Shown here piece after piece: positions 17,339 to 26,500 of a stretch of DNA of 64,000 nucleotides. Each line of letters begins with the position of its first letter. Positions within the stretch are counted from its first letter, which is position 1. The DNA lies in NCBI GenBank assembly GCA_036419695.1, contig CP143946.1, positions 3,342,001-3,406,000 of the forward strand, read 5' to 3'. The notes under the pieces are model-generated. The model searched no databases and was not told the DNA's origin. It saw only the letters and a program-made list of their open reading frames with translations. This DNA comes from [Clostridium] symbiosum (GTDB lineage: Bacteria; Bacillota; Clostridia; Lachnospirales; Lachnospiraceae). The position numbers and the translations under genes are program-made.

Positions 17339-18454
17339 TTAATACAGTTCTCTGTAAATCTTTCTTACCTGAGCCGCCTTAAGCGGAACGAAACTGTTAC
17401 TCATCAGGCGACCCTGAGTCTCCATCACACTGTCGGTAAAAGCATCGATATCTTCTAACTGCGTACCGTACATATGAAGGGCTTTTTTTGGCAGAATCTG
17501 ATTCAATAATTCCTCCAGCTTTTCATATACTTCTTTTACATCACAGTCCAAAAGGGATGCCAGATAACGGTTCAGCACCGCAATCTCACCGTCCTGTTTA
17601 ATCTCCATATACGCATTCAGCACTCCCGTGAACATAGCATAATTGCTTTCCCCATGCGGCACATGATACTGGCCTCCCAGAGGATACGACATAGCGTGAA
17701 CCGCGGCACAGCCGGCGGTTCCAAAAGCGATGCCTGCATAATTAGACGCGATTAGGAAATCTTCCAGCAACGGAATATGCGCGTCTTTTCCTCCCAAAGC
17801 GATAACCTGATATCCTTTGATAATCATTTCAATGGCCTTATAGCCAAAGAGTTTTGTATAAGGCGTAGCTTTAGGAGACAGTGAGGACTCCACCGCATGA
17901 ACCAAAGCATCAATTGAACTGGTTGCAAACACGCTAAAGGGCAGGCTGCCCAGTAATTCCGGAATCAGCACCGCGCTGTCTGCGTACATGGCGGGAGCTA
18001 CAAGTCCCATTTTCGTCTCTATACGTATACGGTTAAATATTGCAATGTTTGTCATCTCACTCCCGGTACCGCAGGTGGTCGGAATAAGAACAAGCTCACG
18101 TCTTTTAGGGAGATCCGGCGCTTTCTCATACAGTTCGTCCATCGTCTCTTCTCCGGCTACAGCCAGGACTTTTGCAATATCAATAATCGTACCGCCTCCG
18201 ATAGCCACAATGCGCTTTGCTCCCGTCTTTACGGTATCTGCCATAATTGCCTCTGCCATCACGTCGGTCGGTTCTCCGGTGCCGTACTGTTCCTGGAAAA
18301 GTACGTGACACGAAAGTTTTTCCTTTCCGAAATATGGCTCATATATGTATTCATTGGTCAATATCAGATCGTTTTCTCCCAGCGTAAATTCGTCTGCAAA
18401 TTCTCTGCATGTTTTATAGCTGTATAACTCCGGTTTCATAATCACTTCTATCAT
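17339..18454 (-). CDS. Iron-type alcohol dehydrogenase, 4-hydroxybutyrate dehydrogenase-like
   Basis: 371 residues from the ATG at 18454 (the open frame runs 45 codons further upstream without family features), the same length as the C. kluyveri 4-hydroxybutyrate dehydrogenase that reduces succinate semialdehyde. NAD(P)-binding AIGGGTIIDIAKVLA, PTTCGTGSEMTN, and metal ligands in DALVHAVES, HAMSYPLGG and YHVPHGESNY are visible. I recall close agreement with the C. kluyveri protein along the length (for example the GSNYAGIAFG-like block), so this subfamily call is from memory. In this operon it may instead handle an aldehyde or alcohol made by the dehydrogenase complex. Encoded 119 bp after the M24 gene and 26 bp before E1 alpha. 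Confidence 0.8.
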   Translation of the reverse strand: MIEVIMKPELYSYKTCREFADEFTLGENDLILTNEYIYEPYFGKEKLSCHVLFQEQYGTGEPTDVMAEAIMADTVKTGAKRIVAIGGGTIIDIAKVLAVAGEETMDELYEKAPDLPKRRELVLIPTTCGTGSEMTNIAIFNRIRIETKMGLVAPAMYADSAVLIPELLGSLPFSVFATSSIDALVHAVESSLSPKATPYTKLFGYKAIEMIIKGYQVIALGGKDAHIPLLEDFLIASNYAGIAFGTAGCAAVHAMSYPLGGQYHVPHGESNYAMFTGVLNAYMEIKQDGEIAVLNRYLASLLDCDVKEVYEKLEELLNQILPKKALHMYGTQLEDIDAFTDSVMETQGRLMSNSFVPLKAAQVRKIYRELY

Positions 18455-18573
18455 TTTTTCTGTTCCCCGCTTTCTCTTCTTTATTCCGCGTAGCAGAAAG
18501 CCCCGGCCAGCCTTGACCAGGGCCTCCAGATTTGAGGTTTTATGGGTTTTGTATTTCAAATTCAAATAGATTT

Positions 18574-19809
18574 TTATGGAAACAGGCATCCCGGAAAACC
18601 GCAGGAGGTAATCTCGTCCGACGGGAACTTAGTGATAACTTCATGTCCCGTTTCCGTGACAACAATTTCTTCCTCAATGCGGGCAGAACCCGTACCATCG
18701 GCAGCCGGACACCAGGTTTCGATGGCAAAGGTCATTCCCGGTTTAAATTCAAAAGGATGAGCCTTAGAGAAAAGCGGGGAGATGGCCGGTTTTTCCCACA
18801 GGCCCAGACCGATACCGTGGGCAAACTGAAGCAGAAACGCCTCTTTCTCATCTTTGAAGCCAAGTTCCTGGGCGGTAGGCCACATATTCACAACCTCTGC
18901 GGTAGTCGCTCTCGGACGGATCACAGAGATACCGTCACGAATCCATTTGAGCGCTTTGGAATACGCCTCTTCCTGTGCCTTCGTAGGCCTGCCGCAGGAG
19001 AAGGTACGGTAATAACAGGTGTGATAACCGTTATATACATTGCCGACATCAAAATATACCAGCTCGCCCGGCCGGATCATACGGTTGGATGTCGTATGGC
19101 TGTGCGGATTACCGCGCATACCCGAAATACAGTTGACAAACTCTACCGACTCCGCTCCCATCCGGAATAATTCACCCTGAATCAACGCCTCCATTTCATT
19201 TTCCGTGGCGCCGGGGCGAAGATGTTTGGCAACCTGCCAATATACTGCATCCACCATGGCAGCGGAACATTTCAGCAATTCGATCTCATCCTCTGATTTA
19301 ATCATCCTCGCCTCCACCATGGGCGCCTGCCCGTCTCCGATGGTGATCCCCGCTTTTTCAAGCGCCTGGTATAAAGGGATATCTACGATATCAATACCAA
19401 GAACTTTTTTGTCTGCGCCATATTTCTTCAAATATGATACAATCTCATCAGCCTCCTGGACCACCATACCGGCCTCTGCCGGGATAGACCCCCGCATGGA
19501 GCCGACTGCAGGCATGATATTCTCCGCCGGTAGCCATGACACGTGAAGACGTTTCGAGGGGCAGGCCGGATCAAAGAGAATTGGCTGTTCCACCCCGTCA
19601 ATCAGAAGGCAATGACGGTTCATCTTATTTCTGTTCCACTCCCCCACATGAGTACCGGTAATATAGCGGATATTGTCAAAATCGTAGCAAAGCAAAGCTC
19701 CCAATCCCGATGCCTTTAAATATTCTTTTGCACGGGAAAGCCTGGCTTTTCTCATACGGTCAAAGTTTATATTGTCCTCATAATCCACACCGTTAAATCC
19801 TGCTTTCAT
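18574..19809 (-). CDS. M24 (creatinase/aminopeptidase P) family protein with one altered metal ligand
   Basis: 411 residues: an N-terminal creatinase-like domain (about 20-165) and a pita-bread catalytic domain (170-400). Four of five expected metal ligands are present: Asp254 (YFDVGN), His331 (FAHGIGL), Glu364 (AIETW) and Glu379 (RIEEE). The second Asp, 11 residues after the first, is replaced by Cys265 (YHTCYYRTF). This suggests altered metal binding or a non-peptidase reaction, as in creatinase-type or lyase members of the fold; I cannot name the reaction. First intact gene of the dehydrogenase operon. Confidence 0.8.
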   Translation of the reverse strand: MKAGFNGVDYEDNINFDRMRKARLSRAKEYLKASGLGALLCYDFDNIRYITGTHVGEWNRNKMNRHCLLIDGVEQPILFDPACPSKRLHVSWLPAENIMPAVGSMRGSIPAEAGMVVQEADEIVSYLKKYGADKKVLGIDIVDIPLYQALEKAGITIGDGQAPMVEARMIKSEDEIELLKCSAAMVDAVYWQVAKHLRPGATENEMEALIQGELFRMGAESVEFVNCISGMRGNPHSHTTSNRMIRPGELVYFDVGNVYNGYHTCYYRTFSCGRPTKAQEEAYSKALKWIRDGISVIRPRATTAEVVNMWPTAQELGFKDEKEAFLLQFAHGIGLGLWEKPAISPLFSKAHPFEFKPGMTFAIETWCPAADGTGSARIEEEIVVTETGHEVITKFPSDEITSCGFPGCLFP

Positions 19810-19811
19810 CC

Positions 19812-19944
19812 TTAAATCTCCTTTACAAAATATTCATTGTTAAACTGTCCGGTTACTTTGATAAGCCCCATATTTGTTCTGTCCGGATCTTTGAAATAAA
19901 TCCCTGACTGTAATCCCCGAATGTCCAATGCCGGTCATGCTCAT
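19812..19944 (-). pseudogene. Remnant of a VOC (glyoxalase-fold) gene, internally deleted
   Basis: After a good GGAGGG ribosome site an ATG at 19944 opens MSMTGIGHSGITVRDL, the classic first strand of a VOC-family protein. The sequence then jumps, in a different frame, to IYFKDPDRTNMGLIKVTG, the classic final strand (normally YFxDPDGNxxEL), and ends at a TAA at 19812, right before the M24 gene. The whole middle (about 80-100 codons) is missing and the 133-bp remnant is out of frame. A short translated frame ends prematurely. It was probably once the first enzyme of this operon. Confidence 0.65.
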
Positions 19945-20624
19945 AAAAATCCCTCCTTCGTTTTCTGATATTATGCTGCCATCGTGTTGCCGGCTGCATT
20001 GAGCGTCTCTATGTTCTGTTAATTTGAATTGTAAATCCCGGGTATCAGAAAATCAAATTGCTGCAATTTATACAACTATATAAAAATGGCTTATAGCACC
20101 TAACCTCATAGCGCCTCCGGGATAATCAAAAGATGGATTTTGTATTCTTATTCCTCTAACTGCTTTAGTGACTTGTGCATGTTGTATATTTTTTCAAAAT
20201 TCAAATAAATATTTTCAGCAAATCAAACATATTACTACTAATAATAACCTCTATAAGTTTTAATTTTCATTGAATTATAACCGTTTTTTTCTGTCCCTAT
20301 AGTACACTCCTTTCCGGAGGGTGGAAAAACCTTAAAGGAATGACCTGGAATAATCTGGAATGATCTGGTAAAAATATGCAGAAAATGGGATGATTTCAGA
20401 CGTTCAAAGAATAGTCTGGCACTGATCCGGAAGTTTGCCATAACATCCTGCGGATCCTGTAGACGTTAAATTGGAATGTATTTACAGAATGGCGGCCAGT
20501 GACGCCCTTTCTTTCGCTGGCGCCACAGCACTTCCATTCTTCCTATGGTGTTTGATTGGATTTTTAGATAAATGGTGATTTTATGTCATGATTCTGTATC
20601 AGGGTTCTCTGTCCGGATTTTGTT
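19945..20624. other. Non-coding gap upstream of the dehydrogenase operon
   Basis: No convincing gene. It should hold the operon promoter, but I find no clear -10/-35 pair and no sigma-54 (TGGC-N8-TTGC) site, although acetoin operons often use sigma-54. A dyad AAATTG-CTG-CAATTT (20055-20069) could be a LysR-type box. An imperfect hairpin at 20487-20539 (GAATGG ... CCATTC) lies after the MBL gene and may end its transcript. The stretch 20150-20300 is AT-rich. Confidence 0.5.
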
Positions 20625-21503
20625 TCAGGTCCTTGTCCAGAGAAGCTTGTTTTGCTCGAAGGCGGCCGTAAGCCTGCCTGTATCTTTTAGCCATGCGAGG
20701 TAGGATCGGACGGTGCTGCCTATGAGGACGTACTGTTCGAAGTTCATTGTCAGGCCATAGGCTGTGAACAGGTTTTGGAGGAGGTCTTCGAAGGTGGTAG
20801 GAGTCTGGCAGAGGGAGATGATTTTTTCTGCGGTTTCCCAGACTTTGTCGATGTTATATTGTGCGAGGGGCACGATGTTTTCTGTGGCTTCCGCGTGGGC
20901 CGGGATGAAGATTTTGTCGGTCATGGTTTTGACTGTTTCGAGTGTTTTCAGGTAGGCGTCCACGTCATAGAGGAAGCTTATCTGGTATTTGTCCAGGGTC
21001 TGGCGGCTGGACAGGCAGTCGGCCAGGTAGACTGCGCCGTCCGGGGTCCGGAAACCGACCATGTCGAAGTAGTGGCCGGGCAGCGGGATGATTTCAAAGC
21101 CGTTTGGCAGGGCTTCTTTTGTTAATTCGGCTGCATCGCTCTCCTGGGCCATGAGGAATTTGTGGCGCAGATCTTTTGGCGGAAATCCGCCGTACAGGAA
21201 TGCCGGTTCTAAAACCGGATGTTTTGTGAATTCACAGTTGATGTCGGGCGCGTAGATTTTGCAGCCGGTCTGTCCCTGCAGGTATTTATTGCCGCCGATG
21301 TGATCGGCGTTGGCATGTGTGTTGTAAATAGCAGTCAGGCACCAGTTATGCGCTTCCAGAATCTGGCGTACCTTGCGTCCTGCATCTTTGTCGCTGCCGC
21401 TGTCTATCAGGCAGACATCGGTCTCATTTAATTTGACGATTCCGATTTTAGACGGATTTTCAACATAGTAACAATGTTCCGTGGCTTGTATTAATTCGTA
21501 CAT
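20625..21503 (-). CDS. MBL-fold metallo-hydrolase
   Basis: 292 residues from the ATG at 21503, which has GGAG upstream; 18 extra codons in the open frame are ignored. The metal motif reads THANADHIGG: His63, Asp67 and His68 are kept, but the usual second His of HxHxDH is Asn65. Further ligands appear as LPGHYFDM and VYLADCL, and FIPAHAE near residue 200. The Asn variant occurs in other clostridial MBL proteins, so it is probably not inactivating. Co-transcribed with the XRE-cupin regulator (14-bp gap). Substrate unknown; glyoxalase II-like or lactonase activities are possible. Confidence 0.8.
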   Translation of the reverse strand: MYELIQATEHCYYVENPSKIGIVKLNETDVCLIDSGSDKDAGRKVRQILEAHNWCLTAIYNTHANADHIGGNKYLQGQTGCKIYAPDINCEFTKHPVLEPAFLYGGFPPKDLRHKFLMAQESDAAELTKEALPNGFEIIPLPGHYFDMVGFRTPDGAVYLADCLSSRQTLDKYQISFLYDVDAYLKTLETVKTMTDKIFIPAHAEATENIVPLAQYNIDKVWETAEKIISLCQTPTTFEDLLQNLFTAYGLTMNFEQYVLIGSTVRSYLAWLKDTGRLTAAFEQNKLLWTRT

Positions 21504-21517
21504 ACTGATTTTCTCCT

Positions 21518-22075
21518 TTAACGGCTGGGATAAAATATCGTGTTGTAAATTGTGCAAACATTTTCAAATGGATTGTGGTAGGAATGAGGGATGTCCGCAT
21601 AAAAACGGACCGCCTGCTTTTCTTCTATAATAATTTCCTGCCCGTTTAAAATAAGCTGCAGTTTCCCGGTAATTACAAAAACGTGCTCTTCCACTCCATC
21701 GTCGTGTTTATCGGAATGATGATAGCAGTCCGGGGCAAATTCGATGAAAAAGGTTTCGACATTGCGGATCGGATCATAAGCGAACAGTGGATAGGCACGC
21801 ATCTTCCCGTCCTCCTCCGTAACAGCCTCCACACCGTCAACGCCGACAACCGTATATTCCACCTGTCTTTCTTCCAAAAAAGACGAAAGCGGCGTTTTCA
21901 ATCCCGTCGCTATCTTCCAGAGCGTCGTAATCGTGGGAACCGACTGCCCACGCTCAATCTGCCCCAGCATGGGTTTACTGACTTCCGTCAGGAAAGACAC
22001 CTCATCCAAACTCAGCTTCTTCCTGGTCCGGATTTCCTTCAATTTTTCCCCGATCGTTGAAACTGGTGTAAGCAT
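21518..22075 (-). CDS. XRE-family regulator with C-terminal cupin domain
   Basis: 185 residues: helix-turn-helix at about 8-62 (IGEKLKEIRTRKKLSLDEVS, then SKPMLGQIERGQSVPTITTL) and a cupin sensor domain at about 105-180 with HHSDKHDDGVEEHVFVITG and PHSYHNP. Such proteins sense small molecules and repress or activate neighbouring genes. It is first in an operon with the MBL hydrolase, so it probably controls its own operon. An AT-rich region with ATATTTTAATATATTATAGC-like repeats upstream could hold its promoter and operator. Confidence 0.88.
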   Translation of the reverse strand: MLTPVSTIGEKLKEIRTRKKLSLDEVSFLTEVSKPMLGQIERGQSVPTITTLWKIATGLKTPLSSFLEERQVEYTVVGVDGVEAVTEEDGKMRAYPLFAYDPIRNVETFFIEFAPDCYHHSDKHDDGVEEHVFVITGKLQLILNGQEIIIEEKQAVRFYADIPHSYHNPFENVCTIYNTIFYPSR

Positions 22076-22185
22076 AAGACCTCCTTTTCAAATAAATTAT
22101 ATAGCATATTTTAATATATTATAGCATATTTTCAATTACATTTCTACTCCCTTGCTTTTTTCGCTTATCATCCGCTTATCATTAT

Positions 22186-22292
22186 TTCGCTTAGCAGAGG
22201 ACGTCGAAGCCCGCCGTCACTTAGCGATGTCTTTCGCGAGCTTAGCAGCGCTGTGCACTCTATAAGCGCAAGCGGAACCCCATAGGAAATTT
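22186..22292 (-). repeat. E-family element, core only (copy E4)
   Basis: On the minus strand: CCTATGGGGTTCCGCTTGCG, then GAGTGCACAGCGC, then stem GCTAAGC / GCTAAGT around a 14-base loop. This stem keeps the A.A mismatch seen in copies E1-E3. The long outer arms of the other copies are missing or degenerate. It lies between the divergent XRE and LysR genes. Confidence 0.55.
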
Positions 22293-22378
22293 CTTTCTTC
22301 CGTATTCCTCCTGCAATCAGCATCCACCGGGACTGATGACTCACCTCCCGGCCAATATTCTCATTTCTCCCCACCCTA

Positions 22379-22407
22379 TTTCAAACATCCAATCTTTGTG
22401 ATATAAT
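22379..22407 (+). promoter_or_regulatory. Promoter of the LysR gene at 22466
   Basis: TTTCAA and TATAAT with 17-bp spacing, about 50 bases before the ribosome site. Confidence 0.5.
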
Positions 22408-22465
22408 TGTCATAAAATGGCTATTATATCCGCACATTCCAAGGTCATTGCAGGAGGGTTTTACT

Positions 22466-23410
22466 ATGAATATGGATATCAACTTAAAGCACCTGGAATA
22501 TTTCATCACCGTTGCCAGGCTGGGTTCTATCAACAAGGCCGCACAGAGTCTTTTTATCTCCCAGCCCTATCTCGGGAAGATTATCAAAGAGCTGGAGAAT
22601 ACGGTGGGCACCGTCCTTTTTCAGCGCACAAGAGGCGGCGTATCCCTGACCCCCGACGGGGAGGATTTTATGATACACGCCGAGAATATTATCCATGAGA
22701 TGGAAAAGGTGGAGATGTTTCACGGCCCCGGGACAGATACCGACAGTTCACTGGTTGTGTCCATGACAAAATATTCCCACATTATGGAGAGCTTTATTGA
22801 TGTCATCATAAAACACAGGGACAATCCCTCCTATATCCACAGGCTGAGTGAAGGAACCGCCGAGGAGGTGATAGAGGACGTCTATTCCGGCCAGGCCAAT
22901 ATCGGAGTCCTGCATTTTGACGGAAAACGCCACACGGAAGTGGCAGCCAGACTTGCCTCGCAGTCTCTGGATTATAATTTTCTCTGCTATGTAAAACCTC
23001 ATATCCTGATTTCCTGCAATCATCCTCTCCTTCAGGAAGGAAAGCCCGTCAATCTTCACACGCTGGCTCCCTACGGTTTTGCCAGGTATCTCGGGCAGTG
23101 CGAGGATTTTACATACCGGATTTTCTCCCAGGATTCCCAATACAATTTAAATTACGGCTCCCGGATCGCCTATCTCACCAGCCGGGCGTCCCTGCTGCAC
23201 CTGATTTCCAGCAGTGATTTCTATGGGATCGGAATCCACGATTTTACCACACAGACATCTGCCTATCAGGTGCTGTCCATCCCCATCGACGACTGCAACG
23301 ACAGAATTGAATTCGGCTATATCCTCCCAAAGGGCGTTCCCGTCAATCCAATGACACAGGAATTTATCGACGGGATTAAAAACCGGCTGAAAAATATAAA
23401 AGAGGTGTAG
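22466..23410 (+). CDS. LysR-family transcriptional regulator
   Basis: 314 residues from the ATG at 22466, which has GGAGGG 7 bases upstream (an ATG 18 bases earlier overlaps that site). HTH: LKHLEYFITVARLGSINKAA, SQPYLGKIIKELENTVGTVL, and FQRTRGGVSLTPDG. A LysR substrate-binding domain follows (about 90-310). Divergent from the XRE-cupin/MBL operon, with a copy of the E-family element in the shared intergenic region; LysR proteins often regulate divergent neighbours, so the MBL operon is a candidate target. Confidence 0.88.
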   Translation: MNMDINLKHLEYFITVARLGSINKAAQSLFISQPYLGKIIKELENTVGTVLFQRTRGGVSLTPDGEDFMIHAENIIHEMEKVEMFHGPGTDTDSSLVVSMTKYSHIMESFIDVIIKHRDNPSYIHRLSEGTAEEVIEDVYSGQANIGVLHFDGKRHTEVAARLASQSLDYNFLCYVKPHILISCNHPLLQEGKPVNLHTLAPYGFARYLGQCEDFTYRIFSQDSQYNLNYGSRIAYLTSRASLLHLISSSDFYGIGIHDFTTQTSAYQVLSIPIDDCNDRIEFGYILPKGVPVNPMTQEFIDGIKNRLKNIKEV

Positions 23411-23430
23411 AAACGTAATTCCTATGAAGA

Positions 23431-23477
23431 AAAAAAGAGTCCGCTCATTCAATCCATCAGTGCAGCGAACTCTTTTT
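23431..23477 (+). terminator. Terminator after LysR gene
   Basis: AAAAAGAGTCCGC / GCGAACTCTTTTT-type arms around a loop, followed by T-rich sequence. It may also serve addA from the other side. Confidence 0.6.
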
Positions 23478-23556
23478 CTATATTTCTTTTTTTCTATATT
23501 TCTTTTTTCTATTCCCCCTTACGCAGCGTACAAACGTCTGCTCCCCATCCCCTGTT

Positions 23557-26500
23557 TCAGACAGCAACAAGCCCCAGCCTGTAGGAATAGATATATCTCT
23601 CCTTCACGTTTTTCCCAAGCATCTGGGTCAGCGCTTTTTCGTAATAGTCAAGCTGCGTTTTATAACGGCTGACCAGGACTTCCGTATTTTCCACATAATC
23701 GGTCTTATAGTCGACCAGAACGAGGCCGTCCTCCTCCTCGAACCAGGCATCGATGATACCCTGGATCAGCACCAGTTCGTCTGAGTCCCAATCGCCCATT
23801 TCCCGGGCCGGGATTCCCATTACAAACTGTTTTTCCCGGTACAGCTTTCCGGCTTTTGCCGCAACGGCCATCCTTTTTCCAAGCTCCGTCGTGAAAAAGC
23901 GGTAGATATCGGGAGGCCATATCATCTCCCTGGCCTCCTTTGTCAGTTTTCCGGCCTCCGTAAAGCCGTCCAGCAGACTCCTCACATCACCCTCTGATGT
24001 GATTTTATCAAAAGGAAGGAGTTCCATGGCGCGATGATATGCCGTACCTCTCGATGTGCCTCCCTCCCGCACCTCCTGCTCCTCCATAAAGACGGGCAGG
24101 GTGGGAAGAAACGCCATCTCTTCGTCTTCCTCCTCCATCCCCTCTTTTTTCAGCTCGGAGACAGACATCTTTGTATTCAGTGTGACGTCGGCCTGACAGG
24201 GATACTTGAAATGGAACGATGTTTCCAGGCGTCTGCGGTATGCCCCGTCGTAAACGCGGTCCGGATCCTGGTTGAGCAGTTCCTCTTTGGATCCTTTTCT
24301 GAACAGCTGCTCCTCTATCTCGTGCACCAGCTGTTCCCCGGCTTTTACTTCGGTCACCCGGATCCGGCATCCTTCCTGGGAAGCGCTCATCAGGATCCAG
24401 TCCAGGCAGGAGCCTGCCATCGTCAGAATGGTACAGGGAACCTGGCCGTGATAGAGGGAAATCTGCCTCCATTTTTCCAGCCTGCTTTCCAGGTTTTTAT
24501 CAGAAGCCGTCATAATCAGCTTTTCCTTGGCCCTGGTCAGCGCCACATAGAGGACACGCAGTTCCTCCCCCAGCGCTTCCAGCTCCATTCTCCGCTTCAT
24601 GACGTTCTTTTTAAGCGTTGGTCCTTTCAGGCGTTTCTCGCTGTCCAGATAATCGGTTCCAATCCCGAATTCGGAATCGATCAGGATTTTCCCTCTCGTG
24701 TCCTGCCGATTAAACATCTTTCCCATTCCGGCCACGAAGACAATGGGGAATTCCAGGCCCTTACTCTTGTGGATACTCATGAGACGCACCGTGTTTCCCT
24801 GCTCGTTCACCGTGGCGGCCTCCCCGAAATCCGTATTGTATTTTTTCAATTTCTCGATATATTTGATAAAATGGAACACGCCCCGGTAGCTAGTAGCCTC
24901 ATAAGCAGATGCCTTTTCCACCAGCATATCCAGGTTGGCTCTCCTCGTCTCCCCGGCCGGCATGGCCGATACATAATCATAATAACCCGTCACGTCGAAA
25001 ATCCGGTAGAGAAGGCTGTGCATCGGCAGATAGACGGCCATTTTTCTGAGTTCCCCGAGAAGATTCATCGTCCTTCTTAAGATCACGCAGATTCTCTCAT
25101 CGTCAAATGGTTCACCGCCGCCTGACTGAACCGGCGCGCCGGACTCCCCCTCCCGCTCCATCAGGAAATTCTTCACGGCCGGGTAGAGTCCCCTGTCACG
25201 GCCAGTCTTTGCATTCATTTTATAGTCAGCGACGATGTGGGCCAGTTCCCTGTCCGTAATGCCGCAGAACGGCGCTTTTAAGACGGCTGCCAGCGGGATA
25301 TCCTGTATCGGGTTGTCGATAACGGCCAAAAGGTTCAGAACCGTTTCCACCTCAACCGTGTCAAAATAGCCTGTCCTGGACTCTGCGAACGCCGGGATTC
25401 CCTGGGCCGCAAGGATTTCCGTAAAGCTCTCGGCCCAGCCGCTGACGCTCCTCAAAAGAATGACAATATCGCCGTATCTTGCGCGGCGGTAACCGTTTTC
25501 ATCCTTGTCCCAGATCATCATTCCGTTCTCTTCGTCCGTCAGCTCCTTTATCTTTCCCGCGACCATCCCGGCCTCCAGCTCCCTGGCCGTATAGTCCGAA
25601 ATATCCTCATCCAACGTTTCCAGTTCGCTTCCGGCCGTATTAATCAGAAGAAGCTCCGTATCCAGTTCTCCCGGTCCCCGTCCGTCGAGGGGTTCAAAGG
25701 ACGCCCCCGCATGCAGGGCCGTCTCCTCGGTATATTCGATATTTCCGAGCTTTTCCGTCATAATCCGGAAAAAGATGTCGTTAATGCTCCCAAGAACCGT
25801 ATCCCTGCTCCTGAAGTTCTGGTGCAGTTCGATTTTCTGGTACAGGCTCTCCTCCGTCGGGTAGCTGTGGTATTTTTCCAGAAACAGCTCCGGGCGGGCC
25901 AGCCTGAATTTATAAATGCTCTGTTTTACGTCCCCTACCATAAATACGTTCGGTGTACCGAACCGCTCCCTGGAGACGCAGTGAATCAGGGTTTCCTGCA
26001 CCAGGTTGCTGTCCTGGTACTCATCGACGAGAATCTCGTCAAACTGCCGGCTGAGTTCGTCGGCCACCGGCCCCGGAATTCGTCCTTTATTTTCCCCGTC
26101 TTCGTCCCCGCCTCCCGCGGTGAGGACCTCCAGGGCAAAATGCTCCAGATCGCCGAAGTCCACGATGTTTTTCTCCCTTTTACGGGCGCGGAACCGCTCG
26201 CCGAATTCTTCCGCCAGGCGAAGGAGCATCAGAATCGACTCCTTTCCCGCCTCCATATCCTCAAGTATTTTCTCCGGGGATTCAAACAGGTACTGATCCT
26301 TCAGCTTTTCCACCGATTTTTTAATTCTCTTCCTGCATTCGGCCACCGCTTCTTTTTTATCCGGATCCACCGTCACATTTTTCCCACGTATGGCCGCCAT
26401 CCTGGAAAATGTGAATTTCTCCGCCGCCCCGCTGAAGTCAAGGAAGGAGCCGGTGGACTGAATCAGTTCCCTGACATGGAGCAGATCCTCGCTGATCATC

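Noticed and set aside
19945..20250. Sigma-54 promoter for the dehydrogenase operon, expected because rpoN is present and acetoin operons often use it
   Set aside because: No TGGC-N8-TTGC pattern on the minus strand in the upstream region.
20238..20441. 67-codon minus-strand frame in the non-coding gap
   Set aside because: No ribosome site, no homology features, and AT-rich start in a region that looks untranslated.
24034..25080. 348-codon open frame on the plus strand
   Set aside because: Antisense to addA, which has complete helicase motifs in its own frame; no ribosome site or family match.
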